34,834 nucleotides of DNA from a virus: positions 1 through 34,834 of the IMG/VR virus record IMGVR_UViG_3300048925_000627; one strand, given 5' to 3'. The notes under the pieces are model-generated. The model saw nothing but the letters and a program-made list of their open reading frames with translations, searched no databases and was not told where the DNA came from. Made by a program: the position numbers and the translations under genes. This document shows, one piece after another, positions 23,465-31,058 of this stretch (position 1 is its first letter; the number at the start of each line of letters is the position of its first letter).

Positions 23465-23647
23465 TCATTCGGCTCTGTAAAAAATACTCTCTTCGCGTTC
23501 ATCGTTTTCATTGTGTGTAAGGTCAGCGATTAAACTCAGGGCCAATTTAAGATCTGACGGCTTGCAGTTTGCAATAAGTGAAATTTCTGCAATAAATTGC
23601 ACGCACGCCATCTGATGCTGCAAACGACTAACATCCTCTACAACCAT
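23465..23647 (-). CDS. SOS-controlled small protein, possible Tum-like inducer
   Basis: This 60-residue protein (MVVEDVSRLQHQMACVQFIA...) is mostly helical and acidic at its C-terminus. It has no recognised domain. GGAGG lies six bases before the ATG at 23647. A LexA-type operator is 20 bases upstream, so the gene should be expressed after DNA damage. In 186 the LexA-controlled gene near cos is tum, whose product inactivates CI. This protein is much shorter than Tum (146 residues, from memory), so functional equivalence is an inference from position and regulation. The open frame continues to 23773 but runs through the LexA box and is rejected there. Confidence 0.65.
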   Translation of the reverse strand: MVVEDVSRLQHQMACVQFIAEISLIANCKPSDLKLALSLIADLTHNENDEREESIFYRAE

Positions 23648-23667
23648 GAAATCCCTCCCAGCAAGGA

Positions 23668-23687
23668 TACTGTATAAACATACAGTA
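23668..23687 (-). promoter_or_regulatory. LexA (SOS) box and promoter
   Basis: TACTG-N10-CAGTA with an AT-only core except one C is a near-perfect match to the enterobacterial LexA operator. On the minus strand a -35-like TTGCAA lies 17 bases from TTTATA, the -10 being inside the operator. The site is 20 bases upstream of the 60-residue gene. This provides a route from DNA damage to prophage induction. Confidence 0.88.
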
Positions 23688-23842
23688 ACACGTAATTGCA
23701 AAAAGAGAAAAGGGGGATTTACGGATGAAAATGCATTTTTTGATATGGCTGTTTTGTGTGACTTATTAGCCACCTACGGAAAATATGAAGTTTGTCTTAC
23801 TGACTGAGTGGAAATTGGTCGTCTGATGAAAAGGGGAATTAT

Positions 23843-23860
23843 GCCCGCTAAAGCGCGGGC
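23843..23860 (-). terminator. hairpin at the end of the early operon
   Basis: GCCCGC (23843-23848) and GCGGGC (23855-23860) form a GC-rich stem just beyond the stop of the 112-residue gene at 23871. The downstream bases on the minus strand (ATAATTCCCC) are only partly U-rich. It is probably the 3' end of the long leftward early transcript, but termination would not be strong. Confidence 0.45.
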
Positions 23861-23870
23861 GCGTGACATG

Positions 23871-24209
23871 TCACATGATGAGTTTTATCTCATGCCATCC
23901 GTTTGTAGCCCAGCATTGAGAATCGCCCTGGCATGGGCACGACGCAACCGGGAGGCTGTCGCCGCATTTCCTGCATTTCCGGGTGCTTATCGATTTAATG
24001 CGCCCACGTGTGCGGGCGTCATCCTGCCGGATCAGCATGGCAATATATTCGCCGGTGTCGTAGGGTTCCTTACCGGGTCGGCGCGCGGCGCAGTTTCGCG
24101 CCAGCATTTCCCTTTCTTGCTCATCCAACACCACTTCAATTTTCTGCTCACCGGCGGCTGTTTGCCGGGCACGTTGCGCGGCTTTGCGCTGTGCTGATGT
24201 TTTCGCCAT
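23871..24209 (-). CDS. P2 orf91-like protein with cysteine-rich end
   Basis: This 112-residue protein begins MAKTSAQRKAAQRARQ and has KIEVVLDEQEREMLARNCAARRP (about residues 23-45) and EPYDTGEYIAMLIRQDDA (48-65). I recognise this pattern from P2 orf91 and its relatives, which resemble ribbon-helix-helix or arginine-rich DNA-binding proteins. The C-terminal 35 residues contain CRKC, CPC and one more cysteine, a possible zinc ribbon. The start at 24209 has GAGG six bases upstream. Last gene of the early operon. Confidence 0.75.
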   Translation of the reverse strand: MAKTSAQRKAAQRARQTAAGEQKIEVVLDEQEREMLARNCAARRPGKEPYDTGEYIAMLIRQDDARTRGRIKSISTRKCRKCGDSLPVASCPCQGDSQCWATNGWHEIKLIM

Positions 24210-24228
24210 TGGAAACCTCGCTATGTAA

Positions 24229-24930
24229 TCAGGATGCAGAGTCAATCTGGTTTAGGGCAACCATGATCGCCAGGCGCTCCGATGCTGGCAGGGCCGCATA
24301 TTTATCTGCCCAACGCTTTGCTTTGCGCTTAATGCGGCTCCGGTCGTTATAGTCTTTTCCCGCAAACGTATGTGAATAGGCACGGCCAGCAGCAAAATTC
24401 ATCCAGATTTTCTCTGTTCTTACACCTCCCCTGGTCATGGCCTGAAATTCTCGCGTACGCCAACCGGGCAGCGCGTTGTCATAAACGGACGACGGATATC
24501 CTGACACGATGACGCTAACGTTTTCCGGTAACGAAGACAGACACTGCAACAGGCGGTAATGGTCGTTTAATGTGTATTCGTGGCGATACCGTGCGGAGCT
24601 GGATCTCGTTGCTGGCAAATAGGGTGGGTCGGAATAAACCAGAACCTGACCCGCACTGGCAAAGTCGAACCCCTGGAGGAAATCGACGGCATCACCAATA
24701 TCTATAAACAGGTTGTCGGCCAGGGCATCCAGAAATTCAGGGTTGTCATTGTTGAATGACTCGATAGTTTCCATGTCGATATCGATACCCCAATTTTTCA
24801 GGGCGGGCGGTTTACGCAGCATGACAGCACCGCCCCCGAGGTGGGTTTCAATGTATGTATCATGCGGTGGCATTTCCGCGATGATTTTTTGATAAACGCC
24901 GCTGGCGGCCTTACTTCCCAGATAGCTCAT
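24229..24930 (-). CDS. DNA adenine methylase (D12 class), second copy
   Basis: This 233-residue protein has a DNA N6-adenine methyltransferase layout. The AdoMet motif is THLGGGAVMLRK (about residues 29-40) and the catalytic motif is SDPPYLPATR (100-109). The opening MSYLGSKAASGVYQKII corresponds to the usual YxGxK start of D12 enzymes. It is shorter than Dam, with a reduced target-recognition part, and its target is unknown. It differs from the other methylase in this window (28227-29087), so it is not a recent duplicate. It is encoded after A and may protect phage DNA or affect replication. Confidence 0.85.
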   Translation of the reverse strand: MSYLGSKAASGVYQKIIAEMPPHDTYIETHLGGGAVMLRKPPALKNWGIDIDMETIESFNNDNPEFLDALADNLFIDIGDAVDFLQGFDFASAGQVLVYSDPPYLPATRSSSARYRHEYTLNDHYRLLQCLSSLPENVSVIVSGYPSSVYDNALPGWRTREFQAMTRGGVRTEKIWMNFAAGRAYSHTFAGKDYNDRSRIKRKAKRWADKYAALPASERLAIMVALNQIDSAS

Positions 24931-24980
24931 TATCTTATCTCGCCTGCAGCAATGTCATTTCTGGCAATACTGCAGCATGG

Positions 24981-25109
24981 TTAAAAATGACGGTACTCGA
25001 TGAAATGGCCAACACGATCAAAACTGACTGTGTTCGTGTCTGGTACTGCATTGTTACTTCTGGCCATGCGGTACCGAAGTGCCACCTGACTGTGTGTATT
25101 TCTTTTCAT
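24981..25109 (-). CDS. 42-residue protein coupled to gene A
   Basis: This short frame starts at 25109 with AAGGA six bases upstream and overlaps the A stop codon (ATGA). It encodes MKRNTHSQVALRYRMARSNN, then 22 residues ending YRHF before TAA. The strong ribosome-binding site and the overlap argue for a real gene. It is basic at the N-terminus. I know no family for it. Confidence 0.55.
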   Translation of the reverse strand: MKRNTHSQVALRYRMARSNNAVPDTNTVSFDRVGHFIEYRHF

Positions 25110-27403
25110 GTCATATCCTTGTTGGTTGAATAAGCAGATCGCAGCCTTGTCACCAGTGTGTTGACCGTCTCTGCCGTTGATTGCGGTATTTTTTCTCGCG
25201 TTCGATAAAGCGCGCCGTCGCTTCGTGCGCAGTAAAAAACGCCGTCCAGAGCGATGCGCTGGCCCGCCATCAGCAGGCCGATTTCTGCTTCCCCGATATC
25301 CCAGCCAATCGACCGGGCAAAATCCCGGATTCGTTCGGCTTGCTCGCCCGGTTGATATCGCGCTGGAATCAGCTTCCGGCGCTCGCGTTTCTGCCGTTCC
25401 TCTTCATAAAACTCATTGGAAAGCCGCGCCGCGACTGCTTTTTTCTCTTTCTTGGATAGTGCGGAGTAGTCCATGCTCGAGCTGGCAGCGTCATTTCCGA
25501 CCATGGACAGGGGCGCTGGTTGTTTTTCAACCGTTCGCGGCTCCCGCGTACAGTTATTGACAGAACTCCGAGGGGCGGCGCTGCCGCCTGAAACGTCAAA
25601 ATCAAAATCGGGCGTGTCGTTTGCGGCGCGCTTTGGCACGATTTTGTATTGCGTGGTGCGAGTATAGATAAGGGATGACTCACCCATAAACGGGCAATAG
25701 ATGCCGGATATGGTTGTCACATCGTCGCCATACGCGTTGCCGTTTTCGATGACGTCATAGCTCAGGCGAACACGGAGACAATCACGGGCAACAAGTGGCC
25801 CGCCCTGCGCGGTAATATAGGCGGCCCAGTTTCCCTCGTCGGCGGCGGTATGGGCATCGGTTATTTCGGGATGCAGGACCAACTCACGATCACGAAGACG
25901 GCGCAACTCGCGATACACCGTGACGGGCGCCCCACCAATTTGCTGAAACTGGCGTATAGCCCAGCGTGATGACCAGGCACTGACACGGCGGGCCATATCT
26001 TTCAACGGCTCGCCGGTCTCGTCGTCCGTTTCGTCATCCAGCGCGTAGCCATCAATATTTTTACTGATGTATTTCGCGATATACCCGGTGGCGCTGCCTT
26101 GCTCTTCTTCAATTGGCTTACATAGAAAACGATTTTCCTGTGCGCCGGGTTCATGCCCGTCTTCTTTGAGAGCGTATTTGCGGAATATAGCCCGGACGAG
26201 ATCAGTATGTTCCGGACGCATGAACAGCAGCAGATGCCAGTGCGGCGTAGCATCGTGGTGAGGCTCTACGACGCGGAAGCCGAAAACACGGATGCCTTTT
26301 CTTTTCCAGGCTGCGCGGGTTTTTGACCAGACCTTGCAAAGATAATGCTGGGTTTCACGGGGAGATGCGCCAGTGTATTTATCATTACGGCGTCCGTTGC
26401 TTTGCGTGGAGTGATAACGGGAAGGGGCTGTCAGTGTGTAGAAATCCCCAACCAGCCCAGCCTCCTTGGCGAGGTCTTCAAAACCGCGCATTCTAACCAT
26501 TAGCTCGCTACGGCGAATTGCCGGGTTAGCGATGCTGCCATGTACCTTATCTGCCAATGAGATACGTTCGCCGGTATCTTCGTCTTCCAGCTCCATTGCG
26601 TTGATATATTCACGATTGGCCTTTTTCTGGGCCTGCCATTCGCTGACACATGGATCGCTGGCATAAGGGGCTGATTTCTTTTGGACATAGCCTGTTGCAA
26701 TCATCAGATGTTCACGCCAGCGGGCGTGCATGCGGCGCAGGCGATTAAGCCACCATGCCGGAGTCTGGAGGCGGGCCACTGCACTAAGTGCGGTTTCGGC
26801 TTCAAGAGTTTCGTCACAGTAAGCGCGCCAGGCCGGGACGCTTGTATTCAGATGTGAGGCCAGAAAGCCCATGCGCCCATAACCGGAAAGGGTAGAAAAA
26901 TGCGGGTCTTCTGTCCGGGCCATCTGGAAATCAAACTCGCGCATAAATTCGCTACCCATGATGTCAGCCAAGTTATGCGCCAGTCGTTTCAGTTCTTTTT
27001 TCCCTGCCCAGAGTAAGCGCCAGAATTGATCGCGCAGGGGCATCAACACCGCAGGAAAGGCGCCCTGTGGCAAATAACGGTCATTGACGCTGTCGTAACG
27101 GCTCAAAACGTACCGTTCAAACGTGTTTACCAGCCAGGCATCAGCGGCGCTTTTGCTTTTTTGGTCCAGTTTTTCCAGTTTCTGTGCATAGAACCTGCGG
27201 ATGTAATGCGGCATAGCCGCCAAGCGGCGGCGTAAATATTTTGCGTTATCCGGCTTCTCATCCTGATCAACCAAATCCTTTAGTGGCAGCCATTTACGGC
27301 TACCGTCTGGTGTCAGGTAATGAAAACCATGGGCGCTTTTGACGAACTCAGGCCCGCCAATGGCAGATCGGGGAGCGTTCCAGGAATAAGCGAAGTCAGT
27401 CAT
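25106..27403 (-). CDS. A: replication initiation endonuclease A (HUH)
   Basis: This 765-residue protein matches P2 gpA (761 residues), which nicks the phage origin and starts rolling-circle replication. The HUH motif is PHWHLLLF (H388 and H390), and the tyrosine pair is YIAKY (Y441 and Y445), corresponding to the two active tyrosines of P2 A. The region with RYHSTQSNGRRNDKYTGASPRETQHYL (about residues 329-355) is also family-typical. The start at 27403 has GGAG five bases upstream and overlaps the previous stop by four bases. A longer start at 27451 lies inside the neighbour. The origin is expected within this gene, but I cannot place it. Confidence 0.96.
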   Translation of the reverse strand: MTDFAYSWNAPRSAIGGPEFVKSAHGFHYLTPDGSRKWLPLKDLVDQDEKPDNAKYLRRRLAAMPHYIRRFYAQKLEKLDQKSKSAADAWLVNTFERYVLSRYDSVNDRYLPQGAFPAVLMPLRDQFWRLLWAGKKELKRLAHNLADIMGSEFMREFDFQMARTEDPHFSTLSGYGRMGFLASHLNTSVPAWRAYCDETLEAETALSAVARLQTPAWWLNRLRRMHARWREHLMIATGYVQKKSAPYASDPCVSEWQAQKKANREYINAMELEDEDTGERISLADKVHGSIANPAIRRSELMVRMRGFEDLAKEAGLVGDFYTLTAPSRYHSTQSNGRRNDKYTGASPRETQHYLCKVWSKTRAAWKRKGIRVFGFRVVEPHHDATPHWHLLLFMRPEHTDLVRAIFRKYALKEDGHEPGAQENRFLCKPIEEEQGSATGYIAKYISKNIDGYALDDETDDETGEPLKDMARRVSAWSSRWAIRQFQQIGGAPVTVYRELRRLRDRELVLHPEITDAHTAADEGNWAAYITAQGGPLVARDCLRVRLSYDVIENGNAYGDDVTTISGIYCPFMGESSLIYTRTTQYKIVPKRAANDTPDFDFDVSGGSAAPRSSVNNCTREPRTVEKQPAPLSMVGNDAASSSMDYSALSKKEKKAVAARLSNEFYEEERQKRERRKLIPARYQPGEQAERIRDFARSIGWDIGEAEIGLLMAGQRIALDGVFYCARSDGALYRTREKIPQSTAETVNTLVTRLRSAYSTNKDMT

Positions 27404-28227
27404 GCTAACTCCAGTGGCATCTGGTAAGGATTGCCTTGTCCTGGCCGCCAAAGTTCACGCTGTGGTGGCGTGACTTTTTCAATCGCCCCCTTTAATACAG
27501 CGCAGCGGTTTTCCAATATCACCGCTTTAAGCTCTTCCTCACTCAGCCTGCGTGCGTAATCAGCTTCTCGAATTGCTCGCGTAAGTTCCGGATACTTAAC
27601 ATCAAACTTAGGAACATTACACGCAAGGTTAGTACTATCGGCGCTATCAAGTGGATAGTTTCCCATTACTCGCCCGTCTAGCATCCTTAACCCATGAATC
27701 GCGGTTTTAAATGAGTGTCGGCAATAGATAAGTTCAAACGCTTCGGTCATTCGACGATGCCAATGAACTGTCCTAATTACGGCATACTGACCTGACGAAC
27801 CAAAACAAACGCGGGGCCATTCTCGGCATAGTTCAATAAGTCGATCTAGTGACTCATGTAAATGCCATACGGGTGCTGCTTTATCTCTAAGCTCAGATGG
27901 CATCGAGTTGATTAGGGCGTCATTATCTGCCTCGCCCCCCTCGACAACATCGGGAATCACGAAAAAGCTAACTTTAGGATTGTGGTAAAAGCCTCCCAAC
28001 CAGTTATAAAAATCATTCCAGTCAATTAACAATCCACGCATCCATGCGGAAAAAGCTCCGTTGTCGATACCGACCGTAGCGGCGTGTTTTATTGACGCTT
28101 CGAGCTGGTCCGGGCGAACAAAAGATACAAATGCACCCGCACCGCTCACCGCTATGCGATGAACGGCCCCAGAGTTACCCCATACTGGCGTCCCGTGGTA
28201 GTGATGCACTTTGCCGGAGACCGTCAT
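27400..28227 (-). CDS. tRNA-guanine transglycosylase-like protein (DpdA-like)
   Basis: This 275-residue protein looks like a compact TGT-fold barrel. IDNGAF (54-59) parallels the substrate motif DSGGF of TGT. FFVIPDVV (88-95), FGSSGQY (142-148), IHGLRM (177-182) and PLDSADSTN (192-200) follow in the order expected for the base pocket, the glycine loop and the catalytic aspartate. TGT enzymes exchange guanine for deazaguanine bases in tRNA. The related DpdA proteins do this in DNA. The zinc-binding end of bacterial TGT is not evident. It sits between a DNA methylase and replication protein A with one- and four-base overlaps, which favours DNA as substrate. No preQ0 synthesis genes are in the window. 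Confidence 0.65.
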   Translation of the reverse strand: MTVSGKVHHYHGTPVWGNSGAVHRIAVSGAGAFVSFVRPDQLEASIKHAATVGIDNGAFSAWMRGLLIDWNDFYNWLGGFYHNPKVSFFVIPDVVEGGEADNDALINSMPSELRDKAAPVWHLHESLDRLIELCREWPRVCFGSSGQYAVIRTVHWHRRMTEAFELIYCRHSFKTAIHGLRMLDGRVMGNYPLDSADSTNLACNVPKFDVKYPELTRAIREADYARRLSEEELKAVILENRCAVLKGAIEKVTPPQRELWRPGQGNPYQMPLELA

Positions 28228-29087
28228 TAATTCGCCCCAGCAGATATTGACCAGTCGCGACCTTTCGCCAAATCGACACCAGACCAGATTGGGCGGGGGC
28301 GGGAAACAGCAATAATCTCGTTTGCGATTTTGCCGCCTCCGGCATCAATGTTGATGCTGCGGGGGGCTGTTATGCGATGAAGGGTAAATGCGCGATAGAG
28401 TGACGCCACCAGAGAGGTGTCAGCATTGGATGCTATGACCGGATAGCCTTGTGATGATCGGCGTTCCAGAATGGATGCCAGATGATACTGCTCATCCTCC
28501 CCAAAACCGCTAGTGTGATAATTGCTAAACGTTCCGTCATACGGCGGGTCGCAATAAACCACATCACCATGTTTCAGCATTGCCAGCGTTTCGTCGAAAC
28601 TCGCGCAGATAAAAGTTGCGCGTTTTGCTTTTTCGGCAAATGCGCAAATTTCGGCTTCGGGGAAATAGGGGCCTTTATAGTTACCAAAGGGCACATTAAA
28701 TCCCCCGGATTTATTGTATCGGCAAAGCCCACGATAACTATGGCGGTTCAAATAGAGGAAATAGACAGCCCGGTGTAAACAGTCCAGATCGTTGTCATAA
28801 TTGAATGCTTCGCGGACACGGTAATAGCTTTCTGCAAGGCTATGACTGCCGAACATCGCGCGGGCCAATTCGATGAATTTATCCGTGTCGCTACTGATGA
28901 CTCGGTACATGTTGATCAGATCAGGATTGATATCCGCAATAAGGTACGCCGGATAATCAGTCGCCATCATCACGGCACATGAACCCGCGAACGGTTCTAC
29001 CAGGCGCAATCCAGCGGCGGGCAGGTGTTCTAGCAACTCATGCATAATGGCGGTCTTGTTGCCCGCCCATTTTAGAATGGTGCTCAT
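28227..29087 (-). CDS. dam: DNA adenine methylase, Dam/D12 class
   Basis: This 286-residue protein has the full D12 methyltransferase layout. It opens LKWAGNKTAIM (residues 5-15), with AdoMet motif LVEPFAGSCAV (29-39) and catalytic VVYCDPPYDGTF (176-187). NRHSYRGLCRYNKSGGFNVPFG (114-135) corresponds to the NRxxFNGLxRYN segment of Dam. It probably methylates GATC, though the target is inferred. The start at 29087 has GAGG six bases upstream; a longer frame to 29147 lies inside the upstream gene. It is coupled by overlaps to the TraR-like gene before it and the TGT-like gene after it. Confidence 0.9.
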   Translation of the reverse strand: MSTILKWAGNKTAIMHELLEHLPAAGLRLVEPFAGSCAVMMATDYPAYLIADINPDLINMYRVISSDTDKFIELARAMFGSHSLAESYYRVREAFNYDNDLDCLHRAVYFLYLNRHSYRGLCRYNKSGGFNVPFGNYKGPYFPEAEICAFAEKAKRATFICASFDETLAMLKHGDVVYCDPPYDGTFSNYHTSGFGEDEQYHLASILERRSSQGYPVIASNADTSLVASLYRAFTLHRITAPRSINIDAGGGKIANEIIAVSRPRPIWSGVDLAKGRDWSISAGAN

Positions 29088-29308
29088 AATCCACCTCGGT
29101 AGTGTTTGTTTTTCAGCTCGCTGATGGTCTGGCAGGTCACGCAGCACTCAACGCCGGGTACGGCAATACGGCGTGCTTCTGGGATGGGGGCGCCGCAGGC
29201 ATCACAGAAGAAAAGAGAAACCGCAGCTTGTTTGCTGCGGGCGTTGCTGATGTGGCGATCGCGTTCTTCCTGCTCTCGCTGTTGGATGAGATCCATTGCG
29301 TCGGCCAT
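29084..29308 (-). CDS. TraR/DksA-type zinc finger protein
   Basis: This 74-residue protein has an N-terminal helix (ADAMDLIQQREQEERDRHI) and a C4 zinc finger with C35, C38, C56 and C59 (FFCDACGAPIPEARRIAVPG, then CVTC), the TraR/DksA layout common in P2-like phages. Family members bind RNA polymerase through the secondary channel. It shares one base with the previous stop and overlaps dam by four bases. Confidence 0.88.
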   Translation of the reverse strand: MADAMDLIQQREQEERDRHISNARSKQAAVSLFFCDACGAPIPEARRIAVPGVECCVTCQTISELKNKHYRGGL

Positions 29309-29544
29309 CAGTGGATCTCCGCTGCTTCGTTGCGGTATTTCTCCGCTTCCTGCCGCAGCAGTTCTGCGGCTTCGCGGTGGCCCATTTCGCCGGAAACGAT
29401 GTGAGCGGCGAGTACCTCCAGACGCGATGCGGTTACATCCGCGCGGCCCTTACGCTCCTCAAGACGAGCGGCCATCAATAAAATGGCTGTAAGTCCGGCA
29501 TCATCCGGGCCTATTTTGGTGCAGCGGGTTTCAATATTTTTCAT
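29308..29544 (-). CDS. DUF2732-like phage protein
   Basis: This 78-residue protein has the features I associate with DUF2732 of P2-like phages: GPDDAGLTAILLMAARLEERKGRA in the first half, and REAAELLRQEAEKYRNEA near the end. It is almost wholly helical. Function is unknown. GGAG lies eight bases before the ATG. It shares one base with the start of the TraR-like gene. Confidence 0.75.
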   Translation of the reverse strand: MKNIETRCTKIGPDDAGLTAILLMAARLEERKGRADVTASRLEVLAAHIVSGEMGHREAAELLRQEAEKYRNEAAEIH

Positions 29545-29565
29545 AAAGCGAACTCCAGATTTAGG

Positions 29566-29606
29566 GCAAAAAAATCCCCGGCGGGTTTACGCCATGATTT
29601 TTTTGC
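29566..29606. repeat. long A/T-armed inverted repeat in the early operon
   Basis: GCAAAAAAATC (29566-29576) and GATTTTTTTGC (29596-29606) are perfectly complementary, and inside them GGCG (29580-29583) pairs with CGCC (29590-29593). It lies between two minus-strand early genes. On both strands the structure ends with a run of U, so it resembles a bidirectional attenuator. Genes downstream (dam, A) are essential or useful, so termination here would have to be partial. Confidence 0.6.
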
Positions 29607-29613
29607 GGGTTAA

Positions 29614-29961
29614 TTACTCAGGTAATTTGGTTTCGTACTCTGAAATCCAACGCGGGAGAATTTGCCCCCATCGTGCAATTTCATTCATTGATTTGATGAT
29701 TAGCAGCCTGCGCGCCTCATCAAAATATTCAAACGGCTCCCCTATTTCCTTCGCCTGAAAAGTGCCTGGCGCATTACGGTTAGCTAGCGTTAAAACGACA
29801 AATTTAAAATCGGCTGACATGCGGTTGAAATAACGCAGTGCCTTGTTACTCGTTGCTGCCTGATACCAATGGTAACGCTGAAAAAACTCCTCTCCGGACA
29901 TTGGGGGCGGTGCAACGTCAGCATTATTAAGCGAACTCGCGTTAGTAGTACTGTTGCTCAT
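29614..29961 (-). CDS. DUF5347-like phage protein
   Basis: This 115-residue protein has a disordered, Asn/Ser-rich start followed by EEFFQRYHWYQAATSNKALRYFNRMSADFKFVVLTLAN (about residues 24-61). I associate this with a family of P2-like early proteins (probably DUF5347), but am not certain. It ends in a short helical region with ARWGQILPRW. GGAGG lies four to five bases before the ATG. It overlaps the Fil-like gene by 20 bases. Confidence 0.65.
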   Translation of the reverse strand: MSNSTTNASSLNNADVAPPPMSGEEFFQRYHWYQAATSNKALRYFNRMSADFKFVVLTLANRNAPGTFQAKEIGEPFEYFDEARRLLIIKSMNEIARWGQILPRWISEYETKLPE

Positions 29962-30157
29962 AACGCCTCCAGAAGAACTTCAATACCCGGGCTGCGAACG
30001 GCTTACGGGTTTTTGAGTGCAATTCACTTAGCAATGCAGACTGGTCACGGCTGGGATGCCACCGCTTGCCATCCTTACCCATGATCCAGCCATTGCCGTA
30101 GTCCATTGATGGTGACTGGCGAACCAGTCGGGATGCGAAACTCGGGCCTGTATCCAT
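29942..30157 (-). CDS. Fil-like (filamentation) phage protein
   Basis: This 71-residue protein contains PSFASRLVRQSPSMDYGNGW and then IMGKDGKRWHPSRDQSALL (about residues 25-43), the pattern of the Fil/DUF2724 family of 186 and relatives. In 186, Fil causes host filamentation and slows division after induction. It is an early gene next to CII, as in 186. GAGG lies eight bases before the ATG. The C-terminal part (FAARVLKFFWRRYEQQYY) is basic and aromatic. Confidence 0.72.
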   Translation of the reverse strand: MDTGPSFASRLVRQSPSMDYGNGWIMGKDGKRWHPSRDQSALLSELHSKTRKPFAARVLKFFWRRYEQQYY

Positions 30158-30167
30158 AGCGTCAGCC

Positions 30168-30677
30168 TCAAAGCAGACCGAACGACGCGCCGAGGCCCGT
30201 CACGGTATCAATGGCACTTGCCATCGCTGGGTTTGTTTTCAGCCGGGCATCAACTGCCATGGCAGCCAGCGCAAGGCAGCGCATCCCCGAATTGGCGCTA
30301 TCAACGAGTGAGCGGCGGGATAGCAACGTCATACGTGGATTAGCAACCGTATTGGCCGCTATCTGCCCGATATGGGCTGTGGCCTGCATTACATAGGTTG
30401 AAAGTTTGTCCTTCGTCAGTTCATTAATGGGCGTGCAGGGGAGGCAATGCATCTGTGCCAGGAAGCCATCGACCAGCGTCGGGTCTTCGGTCAGGTCGGT
30501 CAGGAGCCAAATATCTTCAACGTACAGGTGGTGCGGCTGTTCCGGGTTCAGCTTGTTGCGCAGGGTCTGTTCGTTCATTCCTGCGCGGCGCGCCAGATCA
30601 GCCAGGTTATGGCGTAAAGCAAAAGCCCGACAGGCTTCGGCGTAGTGCGGCTGTATGGAAACTTGAAAATCAAACAT
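30168..30677 (-). CDS. cII: CII-like regulatory protein of phage 186 type
   Basis: This 169-residue protein has the same length as 186 CII and matches it closely. It starts MFDFQVSIQPHYAEACRAFA and has LARRAGMNEQTLRNKLNPEQPH (a helix-turn-helix, about residues 28-49), DLTEDPTLVDGFLAQMHCLPC and an end in GLGASFGLL. CII activates the establishment promoter for cI in 186. AAGGA lies seven bases before the ATG at 30677. It is the second gene after the early promoter. Confidence 0.94.
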   Translation of the reverse strand: MFDFQVSIQPHYAEACRAFALRHNLADLARRAGMNEQTLRNKLNPEQPHHLYVEDIWLLTDLTEDPTLVDGFLAQMHCLPCTPINELTKDKLSTYVMQATAHIGQIAANTVANPRMTLLSRRSLVDSANSGMRCLALAAMAVDARLKTNPAMASAIDTVTGLGASFGLL

Positions 30678-30712
30678 GTTGGTTTCCTTTTCAACTTGCA
30701 TAATCAAGATGT

Positions 30713-30937
30713 TCAAACGGCGACGTACTTGCAATTAATACCCTGCTGGAGAAGACGGGCGCGAAAAGCAACCATGTTGATACGAGCTGCGCCACCGTCT
30801 TTTTTACGAGGCATCAGCAGCAAGTCACCATCCGCAACCATCTGTTTTACTGTACGTAGGCCGTATCCGTAGTGCTCTGCAAACTCCTCATAAGTCATCA
30901 GATCCGGGCCTGACGGGATTGCAATTTGTGGAGTCAT
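30713..30937 (-). CDS. Cox/Apl-like excision and regulatory protein
   Basis: This 74-residue protein contains the compact helix-turn-helix MTYEEFAEHYGYGLRTVKQMVADGDLLLMPRK (about residues 14-45) followed by INMVAFRARLLQQG. Position, size and motif fit Cox of P2 or Apl of 186, which direct excision by binding at att and repress the lysogenic promoter. The start at 30937 has GGAG ten bases upstream. It is the first gene of the early operon, divergent from cI. The longer open frame (to 31198) overlaps cI on the other strand and is rejected. Confidence 0.85.
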   Translation of the reverse strand: MTPQIAIPSGPDLMTYEEFAEHYGYGLRTVKQMVADGDLLLMPRKKDGGAARINMVAFRARLLQQGINCKYVAV

Positions 30938-30992
30938 AGGGGAATATCTCCGGTTAAATGTCTTTCTGGTGCATTGGCGTGCATTATCAAAC

Positions 30993-31038
30993 TTCGACTG
31001 GATAATATGATCCGTTTTGTTATCTGTAAATAGTCGAA
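30993..31038 (-). promoter_or_regulatory. early promoter pR with flanking operator-like inverted repeat
   Basis: On the minus strand TTTACA (31025-31030) is followed after 17 bases by TATTAT (31002-31007), a strong promoter for the Cox/Apl-CII operon with a start near 30995. AGTCGAA (31032-31038) and TTCGACT (30993-30999) are a perfect inverted repeat bracketing it, and GGAT/ATCC (31000-31013) is a smaller palindrome over the -10. These are the best candidates for CI operators. A promoter for cI in the other direction was not clearly found. Confidence 0.7.
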
Positions 31039-31058
31039 ATGGATTATTTGGGGTTTCT

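Noticed and set aside
23808-24352. Overlapping plus-strand open frames of 114 to 129 residues
   Set aside because: They are antisense to the orf91-like gene and to the end of the second methylase, with no ribosome-binding site or family match.
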